Positions 24,615 to 33,992 of a stretch of DNA of 64,000 bases are shown one piece after another. The notes under the pieces are model-generated. The model was not told the origin of the DNA and did no database searches. It worked only from the letters and a program-made list of their open reading frames with translations. Positions within the stretch are counted from its first letter, which is position 1. Every line of letters starts with the position of its first letter. A program made the position numbers and the translations under genes. Location of the stretch: the NCBI GenBank assembly GCA_949299185.1, contig CASFZR010000014.1, positions 1-64,000 of the forward strand, read 5' to 3'. This DNA comes from an uncultured Spirochaetales bacterium. Its GTDB lineage: Bacteria; Spirochaetota; Spirochaetia; Sphaerochaetales; Sphaerochaetaceae.

Positions 24615-24854
24615 GTGAGCGATGAGATGAGCGATGCTGCCAGATATAAGGCATCCAGACGTAAGCATAGGATATTGGACTATCTAGATAAGCATGAATA
24701 CATAATGAACGCAGATGTACGGAAACTATGCAAGGTATCTGCGGCAACGGCCAACCGCATACTAGCAGAGCTGGTTTCCGACAGCACGCTATCGAAGCAT
24801 CATATCAACGGGCATTGGGCATATAAGCCAGCGATAAACCCTGATAAATCATAA
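24615..24854 (+). CDS. Small winged-helix DNA-binding protein
   Basis: The 79-aa product contains one helix-turn-helix: KHRILDYLDKHEYIMNADVRKLCKVSAATANRILAELVSDSTL, with a basic N-terminus. It resembles the C-terminal winged helix of AlbA/Fic-type regulators. It begins with GTG, or ATG at 24627, without a clear ribosome site, and the frame is continuous with the MATE gene apart from its stop. It may be a free-standing regulator of the transporter or the leftover end of a larger gene. Confidence 0.55.
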   Translation: MSDEMSDAARYKASRRKHRILDYLDKHEYIMNADVRKLCKVSAATANRILAELVSDSTLSKHHINGHWAYKPAINPDKS

Positions 24855-24921
24855 GAGATCAGCTCAAATCGTGTTCCACCATGGTAAGGGGCGATATGCC
24901 CCTCACCTATATGGATATCTA

Positions 24922-27435
24922 TCACTCATCCTCGGCCATGCCGATGAGATCGAACTTCTCCGTGCTTACCACGATATCGAAATCACGGGCCTTAGGCATT
25001 GCCGCCTTGACCATTATCGTCCTGTCTGAGAGGTTATAGAACCAGCCCTCATCCGCCTCATCATAGGCATCACGGACGATGAAGCGCGGAAGCTTCCGCC
25101 CATCTACCGTTACCCAGAACGCGCCCTTCTCAGGACTTACGACACGAAGCGTCAGATGTTCGACCGTAGGCTCATAGCTTCCCTCTCGATGGAATGATAT
25201 CACCTTGCGGTCACCGGCCGTCACCGTTATGTCCGTACGGGCATATACGCCCTTCTCGAAGTCCTTGGTGTGTCCGTCATCATCGTAGAATACCGCGCTT
25301 GTGTCGCGATCAGCGGAGACGATCATATCAAGGGTCCTGATGCAGTCGGTCGATGCCTGGTGTATATCCTCGGAGGTGAAGTATACGGAACCGCCGCGAA
25401 GGAACATCGGGATCGAGGAGATATCCACCGGAAGCTCGATGGTCTGTCCGCCCTCATAACGCCTCATATTGTCATTCATGTCATACCAGCATGTACCTTC
25501 CGGAAGGTATACCGTCCGTGTCCGGGCGCCTTCCTCCACGACGTTAGCGACGAGGATGGCCGGACCGAACATGAACGTCAGGAGCTTATCGCCATAGCAT
25601 TTCCTGTCATGTGGGAATTCCAGGAACAATGGCCTCATCGCGGGGATTCCCGTCATATAGGCCTGATACATCAACGAATAGAGATACGGGATCATCCTGT
25701 AGCGCTGGGCGAAGGCGGCCCTGACATACGGCAGCATCTCCTCATACATCCACGGCTGGGTGACGGTATTATCGTTGTTCGCCGAGTTCATACAGAAGCG
25801 TGGCTGGAATATGCCGCTCTGCACCCACCTGACAAGAAGCTCAGGCCCAGGGGCAGGGCCGGCGAATCCTCCGATATCACAGCCCATGTCAGGGCACCCG
25901 GAGAGTCCCATGCCGAGTATCGTTGCGATATTGTACTTCACCGTCCGCCAGTCGGTGAGGTTATCTCCTCCCCAGACCTGCGCGTAGCGCTGTATACCGG
26001 CATACCCCGCCCTGTTGATGATATACGGGCGCTCGTTCGGATAGACCTCCGCGATGGCCTCACGCCCCAGATACGCCATCATATTGGAATGGATGATCTT
26101 CAGCTCGGCCATATCAGAGCCCATTCCTTCCTTGCTGCATCGAGCGGTCCTGTCCTCGACTCCGTCCATCTCGCAGTTATCATTCCAGACGGTCTTCGTT
26201 CCCATCTCAAGGATGTTCTCCTTCAGAAGGGACTTCCAGCACTCACGGGCCTTAGGGCTAGTGAAGTCAACGAAGCGACCCGTTCCTCCCCACCAGCGGC
26301 CATAGTAATCATCCTTGCCGTCTGGGGTCTTGATGAACGCGTCCGCGGCCTTGAACCTCTCCATATAGGGATGGTGCTTCAGGATGCCGGGCTTGAGGTT
26401 CGGTATCACGTTGATACCCATCGAGTTCATCCTATCGAAGAATCCCTTAGGATCAGGGAAGCGCCTCTTGTTCCAGTTGAAGACATACCTGAGGTTATCC
26501 TCCTCTCCCGAAGAGTAGCCGCTTGCAAGCCAGAAGTTATCGAGATAGATACCCTCATCCCTGTGCTTCTGTATGACCTTGTATATCTCCTGATCGCAGT
26601 CCTTCTCCAGCTCGGCATAGTACATCGTGCTTGCGGTGAATCCGATAGCCTGCTTGGTAGGCATCGCAGGACGCCCCGTAAGCACCGTGTAGCGATCGAC
26701 GACATCCTTCATGTCAGGGCCGTTGATGAGGAAGAGGTCTATATCACCGCCATCGGTCTGATAGAATGAGTACCTCTCCCAGTAGCCGCTGATCTCGGCG
26801 CACATATCGAAGACGGAGTCATAGCTGTTGTTGTAGAAGAGCCCGACCGCCTTCTGCTGATCCTCGTTGACGCGGATATAGAACGGGATATGCTTATACA
26901 TCGGATCGCCGCTTTCAGGGTCGTGGCCGATAGCATCCTTCGGGGACATCCGCATATGCCGCCCCTTCTTATCGAGGTGTCCCGTCTTCTCTCCGAAGCC
27001 GTAGAAGTGATCCTTCTCCCTATCGACCTTCGAGTAATGGGAAAGGCGTCCCAGCTGATCGCGGTCATAGGCCCTTTCCGGAAGATCCGAATAGAGGAGA
27101 TCGCCAGACTTGTCATAGAGACGGAAGTGGAACGGTGCCTTATTCAGCACGAGCGTAAGGGAAGCTGTGGAGAAGACGATCTCCTTGCCTTTGTCCTCAT
27201 AGTGGACATCAAGCGCCTTGACGCGGGTACGCTCTTTACTCAGCAGCTCATCAAGATCATCATCCCAGGCCGTGGTCACGAGGGCATATGAGGACTCCCT
27301 GAACACGCCGTCGAAGCTCACCCTTATCCTGATGATATCATCGGACAGGAAGATCAGCTTCACCGATGCCGAATCGCCTTTTATCAGATAGCCGTTATCG
27401 ATCCTCTCGATAGACTCGAATCTCCTTAAGAGCAT
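24922..27435 (-). CDS. Alpha-glucosidase/alpha-xylosidase (glycoside hydrolase family 31)
   Basis: The 837-aa enzyme has the GH31 barrel. The nucleophile region is TVWNDNCEMDGVED in place of the usual WxDMNE, and the acid/base region is QVWGGDNLTDW. GCPDMGCDIGGFAG and VQSGIFQPRFCMNSANN complete the family pattern, followed by the beta-sandwich C-terminus (YLPEGTCWYDMND). There is no signal peptide, so it acts on imported alpha-glucosides or alpha-xylosides; specificity cannot be read here. I start at MLLRRFES, which has GGAGG 5 nt upstream. It is transcribed divergently from beta-glucuronidase. Confidence 0.9.
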   Translation of the reverse strand: MLLRRFESIERIDNGYLIKGDSASVKLIFLSDDIIRIRVSFDGVFRESSYALVTTAWDDDLDELLSKERTRVKALDVHYEDKGKEIVFSTASLTLVLNKAPFHFRLYDKSGDLLYSDLPERAYDRDQLGRLSHYSKVDREKDHFYGFGEKTGHLDKKGRHMRMSPKDAIGHDPESGDPMYKHIPFYIRVNEDQQKAVGLFYNNSYDSVFDMCAEISGYWERYSFYQTDGGDIDLFLINGPDMKDVVDRYTVLTGRPAMPTKQAIGFTASTMYYAELEKDCDQEIYKVIQKHRDEGIYLDNFWLASGYSSGEEDNLRYVFNWNKRRFPDPKGFFDRMNSMGINVIPNLKPGILKHHPYMERFKAADAFIKTPDGKDDYYGRWWGGTGRFVDFTSPKARECWKSLLKENILEMGTKTVWNDNCEMDGVEDRTARCSKEGMGSDMAELKIIHSNMMAYLGREAIAEVYPNERPYIINRAGYAGIQRYAQVWGGDNLTDWRTVKYNIATILGMGLSGCPDMGCDIGGFAGPAPGPELLVRWVQSGIFQPRFCMNSANNDNTVTQPWMYEEMLPYVRAAFAQRYRMIPYLYSLMYQAYMTGIPAMRPLFLEFPHDRKCYGDKLLTFMFGPAILVANVVEEGARTRTVYLPEGTCWYDMNDNMRRYEGGQTIELPVDISSIPMFLRGGSVYFTSEDIHQASTDCIRTLDMIVSADRDTSAVFYDDDGHTKDFEKGVYARTDITVTAGDRKVISFHREGSYEPTVEHLTLRVVSPEKGAFWVTVDGRKLPRFIVRDAYDEADEGWFYNLSDRTIMVKAAMPKARDFDIVVSTEKFDLIGMAEDE

Positions 27436-27587
27436 AAGAACCTCCAGACAAGAGGCATCCACTGAGGAGCATACAGTCCCCTTTCTGGAGCCTCTGCAAT
27501 GATTATAAAGGGAAGATGGAAGAATCTCCATTGCTATCTCGCGAGGCTGAATGACAGGAACAGGAGCATCTTACGGTGCTATCATGC

Positions 27588-27593
27588 TACAAT
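27588..27593 (+). promoter_or_regulatory. -10 box of beta-glucuronidase gene
   Basis: TACAAT is followed by six bases and then the presumed start at 27600. This gives a 14-nt leader that begins with the ATAAGGAG ribosome site. Confidence 0.5.
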
Positions 27594-27613
27594 CACCATA
27601 TAAGGAGAACAAG

Positions 27614-29434
27614 ATGCTTGGATATTCGATGCTCTATCCTTCGAACACGCCGACAAGGATAGCCATGAGGCTCGATGGAATGTGGAAGTTCCATCTCGAT
27701 GAGGAAGGATGCGGTAAGGAGAACGGGTGGACTGCAGGCATACCAGGCAGCGAGACGATTCCCGTTCCGGCAAGCTTCCAGGACTTCTATACAGATAAGG
27801 AAACGCGCGAGTTCACCGGCGATATGTGGTACGAGACAGAGGTAGCCATACCCTCGGCTATGAAGGGAGAGAGCGTCTTCCTCCGCTTCGGGGCGGCGAC
27901 CCACAGGGCCGAGGTATTCCTCAACGGGAAGAAGGTCGGAGAGCATGAGGGCGGATTCCTGCCCTTCCTCGCCGACATAACCGACACGGCTTTATATGGA
28001 GAGATGAACAGGATCGTCGTCAAGGTCAACAACGAGCTTAACGAGACGAATATCCCCTGCGGACGCACCATCACCCTCCGCAATGGCAGGAAGATGTCGA
28101 AGCCTTACTTCGACTTCTACAACTATTCAGGCCTCCAGCGCTCGGTGTATCTGCTCTCGATCCCGAAGAGGAGCATCTTCGATGTGGACCTCGACTATGC
28201 GGTGAGCGGCACCGACGCCGAGATACGCTATGCCGTGAAGACCACGGGAGATGGGCTCATCCGCGTAGAGCTGATCGACGAGGAAGGAGCCACCGCTGCC
28301 ACCGCAGATGGCAAGGAAGGCATCATAAAGCTTAAGGACGCCCACCTCTGGCAGGTCAGGAACCCCTATCTCTACACGCTGAGGATCACGCTCTCTGACA
28401 AAGGCACGGTAATCGACAGCTATGATATGCAGATAGGCATCAGGGAGGTGAGGATAGATGGCAAGGATATCCTGATAAACGGCTCCCCTGTCTATCTCAA
28501 GGGCTTCGGCAAGCATGAGGATAGCGATATCGTCGGCCGAGGCTTCAACATCGGGGTGATGAAGAGGGACTTCGAGCTGATGAAGTGGATCGGAGCCAAT
28601 TCCTTCAGGACCTCGCACTATCCATACGATGAGGAGATCTACAGGATGGCAGACAGGGAGGGCTTCCTCATCATCGATGAGGTTCCCGCCGTCGGGCTCT
28701 TCGAGAGCCTCGTCAACTTCCTAGACGCAGGCACGGGAAAGGGCGCATCGTCATTCTTCGCGAAACCTACGACTCCGCAGCTGCTTGAAGCGCATCTGAG
28801 AGCCGTCGAGGAGATGATAGCCCGCGACAAGAACCATCCATCGGTCATCGCCTGGAGCCTCCTGAACGAGCCAGAGTCCAAGGATGAGCATAGCCTACCC
28901 TACTTCACCGCCGTATTCGAGAAGGCGCGTGAGCTTGATCCGCAGAAGAGGCCCAGGACATTCGCCATGGAGGTAAGCTCCGGCCCCGACACCTGCAGAT
29001 GCTATCAGCTATGCGACTTCCTGGAGCTAAACAGGTACTATGGCTGGTATATCAAGGGCGGCTATGAGATATCGGACGCGGAGGAGGCGTTCAGGGAGGA
29101 GATGGACAGGTGGCAGGCAAAAGGACTCGATAAGCCCTTCGTCTTCACCGAGTATGGCGGGGACACCCTCGCATCGGAGCATAAGCTGCCATCGGTGATG
29201 TGGTCCCAGGAGTATCAGGATGAGACGCTGGAGATGCAGCACCGGGTGTTCGACTCATATGACTTCGTCCGAGGAGAGCAGATCTGGAACTTCGCTGACT
29301 TCCAGACGACGGAAGGCCTGATGAGGGTCGATGGCAACAAGAAGGGCGTCTTCACGAGGCAGCGGCAGCCAAAGAGCGTGGCATACCTCCTGAAGAAGCG
29401 ATGGGAGAACCTTCCTCTGGACTATAAGGGATGA
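27614..29434 (+). CDS. uidA: Beta-glucuronidase (glycoside hydrolase family 2)
   Basis: The 606-aa enzyme releases glucuronic acid from beta-glucuronides in the cytoplasm. The catalytic acid/base is in WSLLNEPES and the nucleophile in FVFTEYGGDT. The NKKG segment within RVDGNKKGVFTRQRQPK contains the N-x-K motif that recognises the glucuronate carboxylate and separates it from beta-galactosidases. Length matches E. coli UidA (603 aa). I chose the ATG with AAGGAG 6 nt upstream. In gut bacteria such enzymes act on host glucuronide conjugates and on plant or host glycans. Confidence 0.93.
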   Translation: MLGYSMLYPSNTPTRIAMRLDGMWKFHLDEEGCGKENGWTAGIPGSETIPVPASFQDFYTDKETREFTGDMWYETEVAIPSAMKGESVFLRFGAATHRAEVFLNGKKVGEHEGGFLPFLADITDTALYGEMNRIVVKVNNELNETNIPCGRTITLRNGRKMSKPYFDFYNYSGLQRSVYLLSIPKRSIFDVDLDYAVSGTDAEIRYAVKTTGDGLIRVELIDEEGATAATADGKEGIIKLKDAHLWQVRNPYLYTLRITLSDKGTVIDSYDMQIGIREVRIDGKDILINGSPVYLKGFGKHEDSDIVGRGFNIGVMKRDFELMKWIGANSFRTSHYPYDEEIYRMADREGFLIIDEVPAVGLFESLVNFLDAGTGKGASSFFAKPTTPQLLEAHLRAVEEMIARDKNHPSVIAWSLLNEPESKDEHSLPYFTAVFEKARELDPQKRPRTFAMEVSSGPDTCRCYQLCDFLELNRYYGWYIKGGYEISDAEEAFREEMDRWQAKGLDKPFVFTEYGGDTLASEHKLPSVMWSQEYQDETLEMQHRVFDSYDFVRGEQIWNFADFQTTEGLMRVDGNKKGVFTRQRQPKSVAYLLKKRWENLPLDYKG

Positions 29435-29440
29435 ATACGG

Positions 29441-29469
29441 CGGGTCTGCCTCAGCGCGAGGCAGGCCCG
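29441..29469 (+). terminator. Stem-loop after beta-glucuronidase gene
   Basis: CGGGTCTGCCTC pairs with GAGGCAGGCCCG (12 pairs, one G-U) around a 5-nt loop, 6 nt past the stop. The U-tail is poor (TTGCCT). A second hairpin follows at about 29481-29500. Confidence 0.55.
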
Positions 29470-29566
29470 TTGCCTCCTATAAGGCGGCTATGCGCCGCTT
29501 GGACAGGAACACCATCGCTATCTGGATTGTCTGATTCTCCGCATATTGTTATCTTAGGGGAAAACT

Positions 29567-32038
29567 ATGAACGAGAAGAACATGATGAACAATGCCGAAG
29601 AGCAGCTTCCAAGGAGGGCGATAGTACTGCCGCTCCTTGAGCGTCCGCTCTTTCCGGAGACATTCACGACGCTGATGATCGGCCGTCCCTCGGATGTGCA
29701 GATCATCACCAAGGCAATAAATGGGGATGGGTACTTCGTGGCGCTCATGCAGGAGGAAGGCTCTGGCTACAAGAGCGTGGGAACGCTCGCTCGCGCCTCC
29801 CGCTTCATCAGGCTGCCGAACAACTGCATCCATGTATTCATATCGACGATAGAGAGGGTCAAGGTAGAGAAGTTCTCGACCGAGGGCTCTCTGATATATG
29901 CGGACTTCGTCTCCCTGCCCGATGAGACAAGGCAGGAGAAGGCCGTTGCCTCGTACGTGCGCGTGCTGCGCGACACGATAACGGGCTTAAGCCAGTCCAC
30001 GAACATGTTCTCATTCGCATCCGACGTCAACGTCACCAACATCGATGATCCATCGCTGCTCTCCTTCTATGCGGCATCGGCGATCAACGCCCCCGGAGCA
30101 TTCCTGCAGGATGTGCTTGAAACGCGCTCGCCACGGCAGAGGATCGAGAAGCTCCTGACATTCATCGCGACAGAGAAGGAGATCATCGACAAGGAGAATG
30201 CGATACGCCAGGATATCTACCAGAGGATCAAGGACCGCAACCGCGAGCAGATCCTCCGCGAGCAGATAAAGGCGCTCAATGGCGAGCTTGCGGAGCTTAC
30301 CGGACGGCCACGCAGCGGCAAAGGCAAGGATGAGGATCTCTATACCAAGGCCGCCAATGCCCAGCTTCCGCCTGCCTATAGGGCTGTCGTGGACAAGGAG
30401 CTGGACAAGCTCTCAGGACTCGAGACGATGAATCCCGAGTATGCCATGACGAAGCTCTACATCGAGACGCTGCTGGCCCTCCCCTTCTCGTTCGAGGAGA
30501 AGGCTCCAAGCTATTCGATCGCCAAGGTGAAGAGCGTGCTTGAGCATGACCACTACGGCATGAAGGAGGTCAAGGAGCGCATACTCGAATTCCTCGCATC
30601 CCGCCTGAAGGCGAAGAACGGCAAGGGGGCGATCATCTGCCTAGCAGGTCCTCCGGGAGTCGGCAAGACCTCCGTCGGCTATTCGATAGCCAGGGCGCTG
30701 GGAAAGAAGTTCTACCGCTTCAGCGTCGGCGGCATGAGGGATGAGGCGGAGATCAAGGGGCATAGGCGTACCTATGTCGGAGCGATGCCCGGAAAGATCA
30801 TCCAGGCGATGAAGAGCGTCGGCGTTCCTGACCCTGTCATACTCATCGATGAGATAGACAAGATGGGAGAGTCATTCCAGGGAGATCCCGCCTCCGCGTT
30901 GCTGGAGGTCCTCGATCCGGAGCAGAATACCGGCTTCCAGGACTTCTATGTGGATATCCCATACGACCTCTCGGACGTGCTGTTCATCGTCACGGCAAAT
31001 GACACGTCCCATATCCCGGAGCCTCTTTTCGACAGGATGGAGATCATCGAGCTTTCCGGATACACGCCGGAGGAGAAGCTGAATATCGGCAAGGACTATC
31101 TCGTGCCGAGGCTGCTGAAGAAGAACGGCCTCACGCGCAAGGAGATCCGCTTCGACAAGACCGCCCTCTCCTTAGTGGCGACCGAATATGCCCGTGAGGC
31201 CGGCGTCAGGAACTACGAGAAGAGCCTCGACAAGATAATGAGGAAGGTCGCGCTCCAGATACTCTCGGAGCCAGAGACCCATCTTCCGGTATCGATCAAG
31301 GGCAACGGGGTCGAGAAGTACCTCGGCAAGCCTGTCTTCCCCTCGGACGAGATCGTGAAGGCAGATAAGATAGGAACGGCCATAGGGCTTGCATGGACGA
31401 GCATGGGAGGCGACGTGCTTCTCATAGAGGCGGAATCGCTGCCGATGAAGGGAGAGCTGAAGGTCACGGGCCAGCTGGGCTCGGTGATGCAGGAATCCGT
31501 GTCGATCGCCTGGTCATCGCTGAAGAAGGAAGCCTATCTAAGGGGGCTTGACCTCTCGTTCTTCGAGGACACTACCGTGCATCTCCACATCCCTGAGGGA
31601 GCGGTGCCGAAGGATGGCCCAAGCGCAGGCATAACGCTCTTCACGGCGCTCTGGTCGATGTACCGAGAGGAGACGATAAAGGAAGGCCTTGCGATGACGG
31701 GAGAGCTGACGCTTACCGGTTCCGTGATGCCGATAGGAGGCCTGAAGGAGAAGGTGCTTGCGGCAAGGCGGAACATGATCAAGGAGATCATCATCCCGGA
31801 GAAGAACATCAGGGATCTGGAGAAGCTCGATCCCGAGGTAAAGGGCGATGTCATCTTCCATCCCGTCTCTGATATCTCCCAGGTCATAGAGATCGCGTTC
31901 CCGAACGAGGACTCGAAGCGCCTTGAACGCTCTATCCTGCGTACCCTCGAGGAAGAGAGGAAGAGACGAGAGGAAAGGTCGAGGGAGAGAAGCATGGAGC
32001 CGCAGCAGCCACATGAGAAGGCGGTGCTATGGCAATAG
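29567..32038 (+). CDS. lon: ATP-dependent protease Lon
   Basis: The 823-aa cytoplasmic quality-control protease has the N-terminal substrate domain (PLLERPLFPETFTTLMIG), the AAA module with Walker A CLAGPPGVGKTSVGYS and Walker B VILIDEIDKMG, and the Ser-Lys protease domain. The catalytic Ser is in PKDGPSAGIT and the Lys in GGLKEKVLAAR. The C-terminus ends in an Arg/Glu-rich tail. A GGGGA ribosome site precedes the ATG. The U32 gene overlaps its last 10 bp, so both are probably one operon. Confidence 0.96.
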   Translation: MNEKNMMNNAEEQLPRRAIVLPLLERPLFPETFTTLMIGRPSDVQIITKAINGDGYFVALMQEEGSGYKSVGTLARASRFIRLPNNCIHVFISTIERVKVEKFSTEGSLIYADFVSLPDETRQEKAVASYVRVLRDTITGLSQSTNMFSFASDVNVTNIDDPSLLSFYAASAINAPGAFLQDVLETRSPRQRIEKLLTFIATEKEIIDKENAIRQDIYQRIKDRNREQILREQIKALNGELAELTGRPRSGKGKDEDLYTKAANAQLPPAYRAVVDKELDKLSGLETMNPEYAMTKLYIETLLALPFSFEEKAPSYSIAKVKSVLEHDHYGMKEVKERILEFLASRLKAKNGKGAIICLAGPPGVGKTSVGYSIARALGKKFYRFSVGGMRDEAEIKGHRRTYVGAMPGKIIQAMKSVGVPDPVILIDEIDKMGESFQGDPASALLEVLDPEQNTGFQDFYVDIPYDLSDVLFIVTANDTSHIPEPLFDRMEIIELSGYTPEEKLNIGKDYLVPRLLKKNGLTRKEIRFDKTALSLVATEYAREAGVRNYEKSLDKIMRKVALQILSEPETHLPVSIKGNGVEKYLGKPVFPSDEIVKADKIGTAIGLAWTSMGGDVLLIEAESLPMKGELKVTGQLGSVMQESVSIAWSSLKKEAYLRGLDLSFFEDTTVHLHIPEGAVPKDGPSAGITLFTALWSMYREETIKEGLAMTGELTLTGSVMPIGGLKEKVLAARRNMIKEIIIPEKNIRDLEKLDPEVKGDVIFHPVSDISQVIEIAFPNEDSKRLERSILRTLEEERKRREERSRERSMEPQQPHEKAVLWQ

Positions 32039-33255
32039 AGCTGCTATCTCCTGCGGGAAACTATGAGAAGCTTGAGACGGCATTCAGCTATGGTGCGGAT
32101 GCCGCCTATATGGGCCTTACCGATTTCTCCCTGCGCAAGAACGCCGGCAACTTCTCCGAGGAGGAGCTGGAGAAGGTACGCGCGCTCAAGGAGAGGACCG
32201 GAAAGCGCATATACTGCACGATGAACATCATCTTCCATGAGGATCAGATCGAGAAGCTTCACCAGATGAAGGATGAGATCTCCCGCTGGCCCTTCGATGC
32301 GTTCATCGTCTCTGATATCGGGACGGTTCCCTTCCTGAAGAGGGAATTCCCCGATAAGGAACTCCATCTCTCCACACAGGCATCCTGCATGAACTCCGAG
32401 GCGGTGAAGGTCTATAGGGACATGGGATTCAGCCGCATCATACTCGGACGAGAGGCTTCCCTTGATGATATCAGAAGGATAAGGGATGCCGTCCCTGATA
32501 TAGAGCTTGAGGCATTCGTCCATGGCGCCATGTGCATGGCATACTCAGGGCGCTGCCTGCTCTCCGCGTACCTTGCGGGCAGAAGCGGCAATCAGGGAGA
32601 CTGTGCACACACCTGCCGCTGGAAGTACCGTCTGGCGCTTGAGGAAGAGGAGCGTCCGGGGCTCTACTACCCGATCGAAGAGGAAGGCGACTACACCACG
32701 ATACTCTCCTCCAAGGACCTCTGCATGATAGACCATGTGAAGGAGCTGGAGGATGCGGGACTCTCATCGCTGAAGATCGAGGGAAGGATGAAGTCCGTGT
32801 ACTACGTAGCAATAACGACAAGGGCCTATCGCAAGGCGATCGATGGTGATAGTGATCTCGACAGGTACCGCAAGGACCTGTTCGACGTATCACACAGGGA
32901 GTTCACCACAGGCTTCTTCTTCTCCTCCGGTCCCATTGATGGCACGACGGATGTATCAAGGCCGACAAGCTACGGCTACGAGAGGAACTACATGTTCCTG
33001 GGGACGGTAAGACGCGACTGCGGAAACGGCCTCTACGAGCTTGATGTGAGGAACCAGATAAGGAAGGATGACGCGCTTGAGTTCATAGGACCAGATGTAC
33101 CGCTGCTTTCCGCGGAAGGATTCACCCTCCTGGATGGAGAGGGAAACGAGGCGGAGAAGCTTGACCACGGGAAGGCTGGATTCATCAGGACGGCACTTGA
33201 GCTGAAGCCAGGGTACATAATGCGCAAGGAAGCGGAGGAGAAGCACATCAGATGA
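32029..33255 (+). CDS. U32 family protein (YegQ/TrhP-like, tRNA hydroxylation)
   Basis: The 408-aa protein begins IELLSPAGNYEKLETAFSYGADAAYMG. It carries the U32 signature EAFVHGAMCMAYSGRCLLSAYLAGRSGNQGDCAHTCRW, whose Cys residues bind an Fe-S cluster. Members once annotated as peptidases take part in prephenate-dependent hydroxylation of tRNA U34 (TrhP) or of rRNA (RlhA). Length fits the TrhP/YegQ branch (about 410-450 aa). It overlaps lon and the following exported protein gene. Confidence 0.88.
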   Translation: MAIELLSPAGNYEKLETAFSYGADAAYMGLTDFSLRKNAGNFSEEELEKVRALKERTGKRIYCTMNIIFHEDQIEKLHQMKDEISRWPFDAFIVSDIGTVPFLKREFPDKELHLSTQASCMNSEAVKVYRDMGFSRIILGREASLDDIRRIRDAVPDIELEAFVHGAMCMAYSGRCLLSAYLAGRSGNQGDCAHTCRWKYRLALEEEERPGLYYPIEEEGDYTTILSSKDLCMIDHVKELEDAGLSSLKIEGRMKSVYYVAITTRAYRKAIDGDSDLDRYRKDLFDVSHREFTTGFFFSSGPIDGTTDVSRPTSYGYERNYMFLGTVRRDCGNGLYELDVRNQIRKDDALEFIGPDVPLLSAEGFTLLDGEGNEAEKLDHGKAGFIRTALELKPGYIMRKEAEEKHIR

Positions 33256-33992
33256 GAAGGACTCTGCTTACCATGATGCTTATCGCTACCCTGCTGATGC
33301 CGCTCTCGGCGTTTACCGACTCATTTGCCTCCACCGCCGCGGATCCGGCCTATATGGCGCTTATCGATGCGGTTAAGGATGCGGAGGATGAGGAGACGGT
33401 GACCGCCCTCTATGATCAGTACATAGCCTCTGATATCACGATGACCGAGCGATCGAGGATCGAATACCATATGGCCAGGTACTTCAAGGATATGGATAAC
33501 GAAGACAAGGCCAGACACCATGTGGAGCTGGAGCAGGCATACCTTGCGGAGATCCCCGAGGAGGAAGGGGAACTGCAGCGGCGCGTTGCCGAGATGGAGG
33601 CTGTCTCGGCGGATTACTATGTCAATGGGGGACTCGGCAAGGGGATGGAAAGCTCCTCGCTGACGAAGGAGCTATACAAGGACTACCCCGACGAATACTA
33701 TGTAGCTCTCCAGGAAGCGTTCCGGCTGGTCTATACGCCGCCTATCGCGGGAGGATCGCCTTCCAAGGCGCTGAGGCTCTTCAACGCCATAGAGAAGGAG
33801 GCCGATGGCCTGAGCAAGCTTGACCGCTTCTCCCTTCTCGCGGGGAAAGGCATAGCATTAGCCGAGCGCGGCGAGTATGATGAGAGCGAGGAGTATCTTG
33901 ATGAGGCTGAATCGATCTACCACGGCGATCCCGCGATAGAGGCAGCCCGCAGGGATAACGCCAGGACACGAAGGAACGATAGGAACCGCTGA
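33252..33992 (+). CDS. Exported protein with TPR-like repeats, unknown function
   Basis: The 246-aa product has an N-terminal signal sequence (MRRTLLTMMLIATLLMPLSA). An acidic, helix-rich body follows with Ala/Tyr/Leu spacing like TPR units, e.g. ERGEYDESEEYLDEAESIYHGDPAIEAAR near the C-terminus. It is probably periplasmic. I do not recognise a specific family. It overlaps U32 by 4 bp and abuts the glycosyltransferase by 1 bp, so it is an operon member. Confidence 0.78.
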   Translation: MRRTLLTMMLIATLLMPLSAFTDSFASTAADPAYMALIDAVKDAEDEETVTALYDQYIASDITMTERSRIEYHMARYFKDMDNEDKARHHVELEQAYLAEIPEEEGELQRRVAEMEAVSADYYVNGGLGKGMESSSLTKELYKDYPDEYYVALQEAFRLVYTPPIAGGSPSKALRLFNAIEKEADGLSKLDRFSLLAGKGIALAERGEYDESEEYLDEAESIYHGDPAIEAARRDNARTRRNDRNR

